Shown here piece by piece: positions 54,166-64,000 of a stretch of 64,000 nucleotides of DNA. The notes beneath the pieces are model-generated. The model did not search any database. It saw only the letters and a list, made by a program, of their open reading frames with translations, and was not told the DNA's origin. Numbering within the stretch: the stretch's first letter is position 1; each line of letters starts with the position of its first letter. Source of the DNA: Halichondria panicea (Eukaryota > Porifera > Demospongiae > Suberitida > Halichondriidae); the NCBI RefSeq assembly GCF_963675165.1, contig NC_087379.1, positions 5,721,442-5,785,441 on the forward strand. Direction: 5' to 3'. The position numbers and the translations under genes were made by a program.

Positions 54166-56800
54166 ACACAACAATAGCAAGACATAACTAAAGCACTAAA
54201 TGTTAACCCTCGGCTGGTGACAGCTAGGATAATAAAGAAACCAGAGGAGTAATATATGTACAGTAGTAGTATGTATGACCATATGACTGAGTTGGACAGC
54301 ACAGCAAACTAACAGGAACTAAACTAGGTCTATAGAGCCTCTGCAGAGGCGTATACTGAAACTTTTAAAAACGGAGTTTTAGTAGTGTACATGTATGAGG
54401 CATTCATTGTGGACTAGGATCACAGTGAAGTCATGAAATAAAGAAGCCCTGGAGTCTTAGAAAGATATGGCTCCTGTGGTATATTCTGGGCATATAGATA
54501 TTCGAATATTTATGGTTCTCAGTAGTGGGGAAAAGATCTCAGGATAAGCTACAACCACAATCAAAATTCTAGCATTCTACTTTAGTGACCCTGCTCCATT
54601 GTTCCTGTTACCGGATAACTTCAGCTGTAAATACGTATGTTATACTTTATTCGAGTAAGGTTCAAGCTTCTTAGCTTTCAATAACCTTTCATGGCTTTTA
54701 TTGGACAACAAAGTAACCTCAAAATCAAAACTAGTAACTTGTTGTGTGAAGACTATATCCATGCTGTAAACGCAGTGCTATGGAATCCAGGTAAGCAGTC
54801 ACAAACAAATACACTAGAGCACTGAAGTGCTAACCCTCGGCTGTTGACATGAATAAATAGATCAGTGTTCAGTTATACTGAAGCAACGAACTACAATTCT
54901 ACTTTCAATAGAGACTATGCAGTAAAGGATCACTTTAGCTGCAAATATGTAGTTAGTGACCATGCTTTGTTTTCGCTCTAGTGTTATAGAGAGGAATTAT
55001 GCAACGGTGCGCATGAGCAAGCGAGGTATACGGTAGTGTACTTTGTCTTCGTGGCTTTGTACATACCGTATGTTTTGTATGGTGGAAATTTTCGTAGATT
55101 TCGTATTGAGAGCACCATACGAAAATTAAAACTACGAAATTATTCTACTGCAATACATCACTATCCTGAGCTGAACCAATAAAAATACGAAATATTTAAA
55201 TGGATTGTTTGTACGAAAATTTCCACCAAGGAAAATGACCCGTTATACGGTATAATTGTATGTTTTATAAATTGTGGATTGGGCTATCCTCATTCCCAGG
55301 CTAATTTTTCTCTAGAAAAACGGGGGTGGTGATGAGGTAGTTGGGCGTGGCCTGACCTTCCGCTAGGACGGGAAGGTCAGGTTGCAAGCTTATCTGAGAT
55401 TTGTTCTGGGGAAGTGTAACCAACCATATGAAAAATACTGCAATCTGATAGGGCGCCCTATATAGTGGCGGCAGAACAAATTCAAGATAAGCTTGCAACT
55501 CGACCTCCCGTCCTAACGGAAGGTCGGGCCACGCCAAACTAGTGATGAGGCTTACCCCGCTATATATAGGATTGGAGTGCTATACACTGTGCAACTATTG
55601 AGCCCTGTGGCGACAGGTGGCATTGTGGGCATGTGGCTACCAGGCTTCAATGTGACCACAACACCAATAATTCCCACCATTGCAAGTACAGTACATAGCA
55701 CCTTTCACTTCTGAATTTGCCTCAAGGAAGAGAGAGGGGTGGATTACTATACTATAGATATATAAATAGATACACAATTCAAACATTTAACAATAGCTAA
55801 TCTCCAATATACATTACATGTACACGTAATACAAACCAACACAATTAAGCTAGTATATATATAGCTATCGGCGTCTTTTATTATCACTATACCCAGTCAT
55901 TGGATCTCTGAGTCAGAATCACTCTCAAATTGAACATCTAGATCTTCAAAATCCCGATTGTGATTAACATCCTTCTCGTAAACTTCTTCAATGAATTTTC
56001 TTAAATTGCAATCTTCCTCACGCTGACGATACTGATATCTCTTTGCTGCTACTATGACAACTACAACACCTGCGACTGAAATAACAATGTTCACCAGGAA
56101 ATAAACCAGTCCAACAAAAGGGGAGTTCCGCCAAATACTAAAAGGTAAAAGAATTCCAAGAACACCGATCAATTGAAATAGCCCTTTAATGGCAAAGAAA
56201 ATTCCAATGAGAAATCCTTTCATAGAGTGAGGGCTTTGAGCACAGATGAATTCAAACACTCCACCATAGATAAAGACATAGGCCACAGCAACAAGGACTT
56301 GCTGAATAATGAGAATGTATGGGGAGATATTAAGGGAGGGAGCACCAACAAAACTACGAAATGGGTAATTTACATCATCATCATATATATATACAAAATG
56401 TCCAGGAGCAAACATTGAAATAGTAGCATTATAGCTGCTATGGAGGTGACCAAACGTCTCAACAAACAGCGAGCAAAACAGACTAACAGTGATAAGACAA
56501 AGACCAATTCCAATTCGCCTCAGAATACCAGGGAAGTACTTCTGAAACAGAGGATGAATAAACTTGAGAAAAATAGGAACAAAAACAACAAGAATTTGAA
56601 AGACGGGGTACAGAGTCCCACCATTAGGGTCAAAAATGTTGCTTATATCACTATAATCAGGTGGCCAAACAGAAGTCTTCAGCTTCATGTGATCTTCAAG
56701 TATACTGAGAAAAGGTGCTGCAGCAATATCAGCCGTAAAAAATGGTCCTACTGAAAATAAAAGGATATAAAAATTCCAAAAAACGACTTCACATTCTCCA
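54166..56800. repeat. segmental duplication, right copy of 8290-11000
   Basis: Same order of words as 8.29-11 kb, including the mariner-type MITE at about 55066-55252 and the Mutator-like MITE at 55338-55541 with its gtgatgagg flanks. The inner junction with the G-like 5' half of copy L lies within the transporter gene. Confidence 0.8.
55338..55541. mobile_element. Mutator-like MITE (duplicate of 9460-9663)
   Basis: tagttgggcgtggcctgacc ends with inverse, flanked by gtgatgagg (55329-55337, 55542-55550). It was copied with its surroundings, not inserted independently. Confidence 0.85.
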
Positions 56801-57703
56801 CCTGCTCGGTAGTGAATGGTCCTCCATATTTATCCTTGCCTAGATCCAGTCCAGTGGGTATGTTATCCTCCCAGAATGTAAAGGCACTGCGTTGAATAGG
56901 AATCTTGTTTCTTCTTGCAAAGCTGACAACTCTTGCAACTTTTTTGTAAGGATTACCAATACCAGTGTCAATAACAAACCACCTGCGCTTAGCAACACAG
57001 AATGTTACTGGTACACAAATCAGCTCAACTAACATGACAAGTCCAAAAATAGAAAGGCTTAATAAACCAGAGGCATTAGCTGAACTCCATACCAGTTTTC
57101 CAAAGCTTATTCCAATATAGAGTGTGAAGAGAAAAAGTCCAAGTACACCCATCCCTAACCCGAAAATAGCCCATAGAGCTATGTAGGATGCGTCACTTTC
57201 AAACCTAAGTCTAGATAATATTAGTGGCAAAACAATGGCATTCACAATGACACCGATAACAATAGAAGTCAAGAGTCCACACCACGTGGTACAAACACCA
57301 CATCTCACAACTTTATATCTGCCATATCGAACATCTGCCAAGTATCCGGCTAGAGGATAGAAGAGGAGCCAGAAAGCAAATACAGCATATATACCACTAT
57401 CTATCATCTCACTGTTTAATGCTGGTAAGGATGTAGGGTCTACCAGGCCCATAAATAGGTAAGTGTGAATAAGAAATAATTTTCAGGGTTCAGAAAACCA
57501 CCATATATGAAAGACATTAAGGCAGTCCAAATAAGAATCATTATTGCAGCCTTTGACTTGATTAGCACACTTTCCTTGTTGCCATATTTCCCGTGATTTC
57601 TTGTCACGAGTGGTGTGGCTTCAGTGGCATTTCTACTGGCATCTGGTGCAGGAGTTTCATGAAGGGAAGCTTGCTCTATAGTTCCTTGCTCAAGACTAGC
57701 CAT
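55897..57703 (-). pseudogene. POT-like transporter copy L, three lesions
   Basis: The start MASLEQGTIEQASLHETP is at 57703. Lesions are a 2-bp insertion at about 57463 (gtaagtgtgaat), an in-frame loss of about 105 bp at 57135 that deletes the FAGFLANVIQFGVDQLND segment, and a 2-bp insertion at about 56765 (ggatataaaaa) after FFGIF. The 3' part (56688-55897) is open and ends SDSDSEIQ. Its 3' half matches copy B and its 5' half copy G, so L is a recombinant. Confidence 0.85.
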
Positions 57704-58386
57704 TGCTATTACAGTTAGTGTACTGTATGATAGCTCAGCCTGTAGCTAAATAGTTATTGCTCACTTGCCTATTAAAACATTAACCCTTGTTTATCTAATC
57801 TGAAAATCTGTGGCTAGACTAATAGGACAAACATGACACACATGCAGGCAGAAAACAACATTAATTATGCAAATCACTTTACTAAAAACGTTGAGCAACA
57901 TACATACGATACATACATACATACATGATATACATACATGCAAACACGCAAAAATACCGTACATGCATGTTCTAATTTATCGAACAGCAAAAACTAAAAA
58001 TTGTCCGGGAACATAGAGCATGAGCAGTGTTCGGAATAGTTAGAATAAACATGCAGCTGCATGCGGCTAATAGAAGAGTGTGTAACTGAATAGTTGCACA
58101 AGCTATCTAATCCTTAAACTATCTATCTGCAGCACTCAGTCTCTTACTGGCCGGCTATAAAAAGCTACGTTGCTCATTTTTTCTAACTAAACGTGTCCTA
58201 ATGGAACTGTGTTGGCTGTATTCAGTGAGGTGTAGGTTAGTGTGGCTTAACTTTTCAATAATGTCCAGATATTTAGTAATATTATAGGAGTGTCCGTTGT
58301 ATTAGAACAACAAAAATTGCCTAAAAGAGTGTCCGGTGTAATTAGAAGTGTCCGATAAATTAGAAGATATACGGTACATGCATACA

Positions 58387-58724
58387 TACCGTATAGCAGG
58401 TATCGAGGGTATAAACTTCGCAGAATGACCGTTATAAAAGTTTTTGCAGATTTAATTTTCGCAGAATAGCAGCTTTCTGCAGCATGCATGCTTGTGTAAC
58501 ATTGTGACAATGTATTATACTATTGAACTACTAAACGTTAGATTAGTTAATATACGGCATGATGTAATAAGTGTTCTGGGCATGTCACGTATGATTGAAA
58601 GTGATAGAAAGAGTTGAGTTTGTTACACATTCGTGGGACGGGGTATATAAACGTTCGCAGTAGATGCTTAATCAGCGAAAACCACAAACATTTATATCCT
58701 CGAAAATACCCGCTATATACGGTA
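58387..58724. mobile_element. mariner-type MITE (duplicate of 29881-30220)
   Basis: taccgtatagcaggtatcga and tacccgctatatacggta ends, with a few internal differences from the 29.9-kb copy. Confidence 0.65.
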
Positions 58725-58856
58725 CATACAAACATAAACCGAAAAATGTATGATTCTATTCTTCACCAATAGTATGGCGTCATGCAGGTATTCTGCTACG
58801 TAACGATTATGACATACTCCTAGGTTATGTGTTTTAGTGAGCTCACTATTAGTCCT

Positions 58857-58980
58857 ACAGCCATAAGCTACACACAGCTTCTCCGGTTTATTTCCTGGTG
58901 AACATTGTGATCTCAGTCGCAGGTGTTGTGGTGTTCATAGTAGCAGCAAAGAGGTATACCAATAGTAGAAAGTGAAAACT
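58857..58980. pseudogene. LSG1 late-exon end / transporter tail junction (duplicate)
   Basis: Same opposite-orientation join as 30342-30465, copied with the block. Confidence 0.75.
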
Positions 58981-59116
58981 AAATGAATGTGTGCGTGCAT
59001 GGGGCATGTGATGCATAGATAAGGGTATACTATACTAATGAACATGATGCAAAAGATATAGAAAGTATACACATTGAATCCACATAGTTTCAGGTTCAGC
59101 TCACACAAGTCACCTG

Positions 59117-59199
59117 AAAGTGTTTAGTCTCCATGGAGTGGCGACCTTCTTGCACTGAATGAGGGCATTGATGGTGGAGCTCTTGCCAACATTGGGGTA
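59117..59199 (-). pseudogene. LSG1 P-loop exon copy 7
   Basis: Duplicate of copy 3, with the same deletion after CKKV and an intact GKSS. Confidence 0.8.
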
Positions 59200-59719
59200 C
59201 CATGCACCTGTAACAATGGAACTAGAGCACTGAAGTGCTTGCTAATTAATCCTTGGCTGTTTTACGTCTCACAACCAAGCAGGTAATAATACGGTGAAAG
59301 CTATGAGAAGGCTTTGAAAACGGTAGTGGTGCATGGTCAGACATACACTATATATAGGATTATAGGATCACAGCAGAAAGAAGTCAACAAATAAGGCACC
59401 TGAAATGCACTCTGAGAGTCCTAGACCGTTATTTGGATCACAGCAGCTAGAGCAGGCCTGAAGTGTTAAAAGTAGGACACCATGCAAGCTGACATACAGC
59501 TAGTGGGATCAGCAAAGAAACCTGGAGTCCTTTCCCATGAAAATAAATAATTACGTATCCACGTGGCTGTAATAGTGCCTCGAATAAATTACAAACAGAC
59601 AGACAAACAAACAAACAAACCAACGGACTACTATATATACCCGTGACTGTCCACACACTCCTCAGGTAACCAACAGACTACTATACCCCTGACCGCCCAC
59701 GTGCCTCATATTAGATCTG

Positions 59720-60040
59720 CACAGTGGTAGGTGGCCGCAACATTTCTGAATGATAGCATGCCTGCATGGCATACAAGTATATCTGCACCACTCCTGGCAG
59801 TGCTATACACTATGCTTTAAAAATTGTGGATTGGGCTAGCCTATGCTTTAAAAATTGTGGATTGGGCTAGCCTCAGGCCAATTTTTCTCCAGAACAACCG
59901 GGATAGTGTAATGAGGCTATATAAGGATTGAATGTGCCATGCAGTACAGCTTGTGGTGACAGGTGGTATTGTGGTCATGTCTTCAATGTGACCACAAAGC
60001 CAATATTGCTAATACATGTACACACAGATATCATTATGTT
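59720..60040 (-). repeat. orphan transporter 3' flank (duplicate)
   Basis: Counterpart of 33380-33700, with a 47-bp tandem duplication (tatgctttaaaaattgtgga ... gggctagcct) at 59811-59872 absent from copy 1, and part of the hairpin lost (ggtcatgtcttc). Confidence 0.6.
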
Positions 60041-60432
60041 CTTGTGGTAATCACAGGGAAACTCGACTAAAAGCTAACATTAATGGCTGCTGCATCAGTA
60101 AAAAGCTTACAGCTCTTTTTCTCACTCTTGCAGCTATATACCAATAGCTATAGTGTTCTTGTGCAAAGCTAACTACTCTATAAGAACACTCCATAGACAA
60201 GTTTTGTTATATACGCACTCTTCTGAAAAGGCTGCAATAACATTTATAGGCATAACTCGAGAACAAAGCATTATTTTGCAAATCCACGAATTAAAATCCT
60301 GTTACAGTAGCAGTCTACATGCACATGCAGCAGACACACACACAGGCACAAAGGCAAACATGCAAACACACTACCGTATACCGTATCCACATTCCTATGT
60401 TAAATGTATACATTATTTTAATGATATGCTTA

Positions 60433-60660
60433 CAGCCATAAGCTCCACACAGCTCCTCAGCATATAAGGTGGTCGAGTAGGGTCCTCCCCTTCCTGGGTG
60501 TGGTATAGTCTGATTCCATAGGTATCCTCGAGGACAAGCCGTGGGATTCGTGAGGCCACAAGGGACACTGGGGGAATGTGATCTCTCATTTGGGTAAGAG
60601 TCATTTTGGAGGTTACAAAGGTGGGGGAGAGGAGAACACACATGGGGGAAACCTCTCACT
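60433..60660 (-). pseudogene. LSG1 late exon copy (60.5 kb)
   Basis: The minus strand encodes TFVTSKMTLTQMRDHIPPV, SLVASRIPRLVLEDTYGI, then EGEDPTRPPYMLRS after a small deletion, ending EELCGAYGC in another frame. The best preserved late-exon copy. P-loop copy 8 lies 150 bp upstream in transcription sense. Confidence 0.8.
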
Positions 60661-60806
60661 CATTAAGGGGTCGAATTTGATTATGTGTGTGTACGTGTGG
60701 AGTAGGGAGTATATTATAGGGGATGGTAATTAATAAGAATGTAAAAGGATAAAACACATAAAAAGTACACCGTACACATAATTAATTCATAATTTCACTC
60801 AGCTCA

Positions 60807-60906
60807 CCTAAAAGTGTTTCGTCCTCCCTCAGAGTGGCAGGCAGACACTGGGACCTTCATGCACTGAATGAGGGCATTGATGGTGGAGCTTTTTCCAACA
60901 TTGGGG
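60807..60906 (-). pseudogene. LSG1 P-loop exon copy 8
   Basis: Duplicate of copy 4. One substitution changes GKSST to GKSSTI with AAAGCTCC spelling; the rest matches. Confidence 0.8.
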
Positions 60907-63900
60907 AACTCCATGGCCTGTTGCCAATACATTTCAGATGTGCAGAGTGCATGTACGTCAAAATGACAGTATCTGCCCAGCGCTATATGATGGCAATAAT
61001 TATCATAACTTGTATCCTAGCTTGAGGCTTTGTGCTGTGCTTTTAAAAATCAAACTAGGCTGGCCTATAGCTCCCAGGTGACGAGGTTATATATACACAG
61101 AGAAAAAAGACGTGCTGATTTAGCACAGTTTGAATGTCTCCAGTTTTAGCACGTTCGCACATGTGATAAACAACCTGATGTGCTAAACTGGCACATGTCT
61201 AATGTGTTGAAACATCTGTGCTGATTGTAAATCAATTATTTCACATCAATTCAGTATTAAAATTGTATCTAAACAAACGATAAGGATATACAAAAGTGAA
61301 AGGTTTCTTTTAACATATAGTTAAGCATAACAAGTCTGCACTCAGTTCACTGCAATTGCAAGATACTGCCTTTGACTTCTCAGCATCACCTGCATGCGTG
61401 AAGTAGAAAAAATATGTCACATAAAAGCCAGTAGAATTATAACCAAGTATAAGAATAATTAAGTGCATATAGACATAACATCAGTCATAGCATGAACAAA
61501 GTATGCATTGCGATGAAACTTATAATTATTATGGGGCGAAATAAGAAAAGTATTTGCTGTGATTCATGACAAATGCCGAGTGCATGAAAAAGTACACGAG
61601 CCAAAAGAAAAGAATTCTAGCTACAGAAAGAGTCATATAACACAGGTAAGACCAAGAGGAAGAGTACACAACTCCAATAGTCTGTACACAAGAGGCAAAC
61701 TCACTATTGCATGTAACCACAGTCACTTGAGATACAAAAATAATAATAACAATGCTGATAAGGAATAAAATTAGTGGTAATCATCACTAATGTTTATTCA
61801 TCCATTCATCGCAGATTAATTTTAAGATTTACAGTTTATACAACAGCATGTGGTTGTGACGTAGGTTAGACAGAATGCTTACTATGGTTAGTGGAGTTGC
61901 GTACTCTTCCTAATGAACTCTTAGTAAGACATTATAGTCGTTTTTACGCACAATTAAGTTTGCGAGACTATGATAATGCAAATGAGTTCTTGTTGTGCTA
62001 TTATAGAGCAGCATCAATATTCGGGCCCATCAATTATCTCGTACAGAGAGCAGATTGAGAAGTTGTCTTCCACTGACAATACTCGTTGTAAGGGCTAAAC
62101 AACAAATATAATCCACTACAAGCCTTCCCTTAATTGTCAGAAAAGAGCTGCATATAAAGCTTAATCCGAAACGATATAAAAGTTTAATTAAACTGCGTTG
62201 TCTTATAAATTATTATATCAATAGATCATTATTATTATTATTATTATTATATCAATATAACTGTTAGCTTAAGAGGAACAGCTACAGCTGCAAGGCCGGG
62301 CAGACAATGTGCTACCAGGTGGCAGTATAGATTTGCATTAATTAGGAGGGTGTGTGGCAATCGAAAATCGTTTTGCGCACAAGGAAATTTGGGATTTCCG
62401 TAGCAGCAATTTTTATCAATGAACTTACAAAGTGGTAAATATAAAGTCCCTGTTCCGTTTACGTGCATAATACACTGATACAGCGCAAATTAAACGCTAA
62501 AAAGGACGCTCAAGATAAGAGCTTTTTTCTGTTGTTAAAATTACTTTGGCCATGCACCCATGCAGCTATAGAAATTTTGCAGCTTGCTAGCTTTGTATTA
62601 TAGCTACATGTAAGTTAGCTATAGCAATTATGCTAAGATTAAAATAGTGCAGTGAATGGTGCGTTCTATTTCTTTATTAGATCTATGTAGACTATAGGCT
62701 TATAGCTAAGCATAATTTAGCTGGGTATAACCATATTATGTTACTAAAGGATTGTCGCTTTGTATTCAAAAACATAGCAAACCGCATTTGTAAAGTGAAA
62801 TGGTATAATTATAGCAACGGTACAGTAAAATACGCTTTTAATACAGTATCAAAATGGAAACACTTTAAACGTACTATACGTAAACGGAATGGGATATTGA
62901 GCGCTGTATACGTATATAGACAGATAACTAAGTCAGATAAGTATGGTATACTGTTGCAATTGTTTTTTTGGGCAAAACCACTATACCATTAAATTAACAT
63001 TGTGGCAATACAGCAGCATAATAATACATACCTCCAATTGTGTCGATACTTTACAGTGGTCTGGTCATACAAGGGTGTCCAGTATAATGCTCTCTCCAAC
63101 AAGTGTCACTTTCAACATCATCCTGCAATATATTTTTTCACATCAATTCTTACAAAAATAATTATAGTACCTTCAAAAAAGTACGACCACCATTTTGAAA
63201 GAACTTTAGACGTGAGAGGGAATTAGCTGTATTGTTGCGAATGGCGTGGTTTCCCTCTGGGCAGTTGGCGTCTCACAACTATAATGTACACGTGAAAAGC
63301 AGTAGATCTAGTATGTACAATAATTATAAATCAAAAAAACATAGCATCAAGTATGTACAGCATATAGCTAGATAACTAGTCTAGCTACGATACTCGAGGT
63401 GACTAGGATTGTCTCTTTGTTTGTTTTTTTGCAAAACGTATACTTGCAACGTGCAACGGTAAATTGCAACGCTTTTAATACAGTGTAAACGTACTGGTGT
63501 ACTACATAAATGGAACTTATATTGACCGCTTACTGCATGCATCTATACAATAATAGTGCAACGTACGCTATGACAAGTACAGTCGAAAACGGCAGTGGTT
63601 CTTGGTCAGACATGCATGCAATGGAACTAACGAATAGCTATTATATAGCACTCTGGACATTCACCGGGACCAGAGTATAGTCTCACAGTAAAGAAGCCAG
63701 AACTCAAGCATGGCTGTATAGTGCGCATTTGATGTATCAAGCTTTAAAATGAAACTGTATTTAGCTAGCTTCAATGCATGTGTGTATACAAGATTTAATT
63801 TATACTTCTTAGCTTTTACGCAACTAAGCTTTTTACCATTTGAAAATCTGTCCAAACAAATAACTTTTTTGGCACTTATAATATTATTTAGAGTGGTGCT

Positions 63901-64000
63901 TAGCAACTATAGTGTAGCTGTTTCCACGAGGCTATCAGATCAGTTGTGCATGTAGCCTTGAATTAAGGATGCGTTATTTCTAATTATGTAAGCGCTAGCA

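Larger units (their letters stand above)
57704..63999. repeat. segmental duplication, copy 2 of 28.4-38.6 kb
   Basis: Follows copy 1 in order to the end of the window. It lacks the foldback element, the large hAT5-like element and the 35.5-kb insert. The stretch 61.0-64.0 kb holds no recognisable gene. Confidence 0.85.

Noticed and set aside
61529-63955. Short ORFs conserved between the 35-38.6 and 61.5-64 kb blocks
   Set aside because: The blocks are recent duplicates and identity is as high in non-coding parts. Conservation of the frames is not evidence of coding.

Overview
This is animal nuclear DNA, AT-rich and intron-containing. The best guess is an early-branching metazoan, most probably a sponge. 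That guess rests on an animal-type LSG1 gene with short introns, a very dense load of small DNA transposons, and an expanded family of divergent POT/SLC15-like membrane transporters. The species cannot be fixed from sequence alone. I saw no tRNA, rRNA or CRISPR array.

Layout. At 1653-3909 (minus strand) lie the first eight coding exons of LSG1, a circularly permuted GTPase of 60S ribosome maturation. The gene stops, within this window, just before its P-loop exon. The rest is a head-to-tail array, almost all on the minus strand, of about eleven intronless transporter copies at 5.0, 10.0, 15.6, 17.6, 22.1, 23.6, 27.0, 40.6, 49.3, 52.6 (inverted) and 55.9 kb, plus small remnants at 30.4 and 58.9 kb. 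Only the copy at 40568-42451 (627 aa) is a clean full-length gene. The copy at 49348-51156 (602 aa) is open but has lost its normal C-terminus. The others carry frameshifts, deletions or transposon insertions.

Between the transporter copies, scattered in the same orientation, are copies of LSG1 exons that are missing from the intact part of the gene: the P-loop exon (eight places) and a late exon encoding the DQMRD...PPV region (six places). The LSG1 exon 8/intron 8 junction is also present. Read on the minus strand, the recurring order is exon 8 end, transporter, transporter 3' flank, P-loop exon, late exon, exon 8 end. The simplest model is that the transporter gene sat inside LSG1 intron 8 and the array grew by tandem duplication of that intron with the neighbouring LSG1 exons.

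On top of this are many transposons that can be delimited by inverted termini and target duplications. They include four elements with CAGGGGCGTAG-like or CAGGGTTT-like ends and 5-bp duplications (hAT5-like), one of which carries a broken RPA-like OB-fold gene. There are also five Mutator-like miniature elements with 9-bp duplications, a piggyBac-like TTAA element inside a transporter copy, an 870-bp foldback element, mariner/Tigger-like and Harbinger-like elements, and Copia and non-LTR fragments. A recent segmental duplication (about 27.0-38.6 kb versus 55.9-64.0 kb) supplies empty sites for several of these insertions. The block 54.2-56.8 kb repeats 8.3-11 kb.
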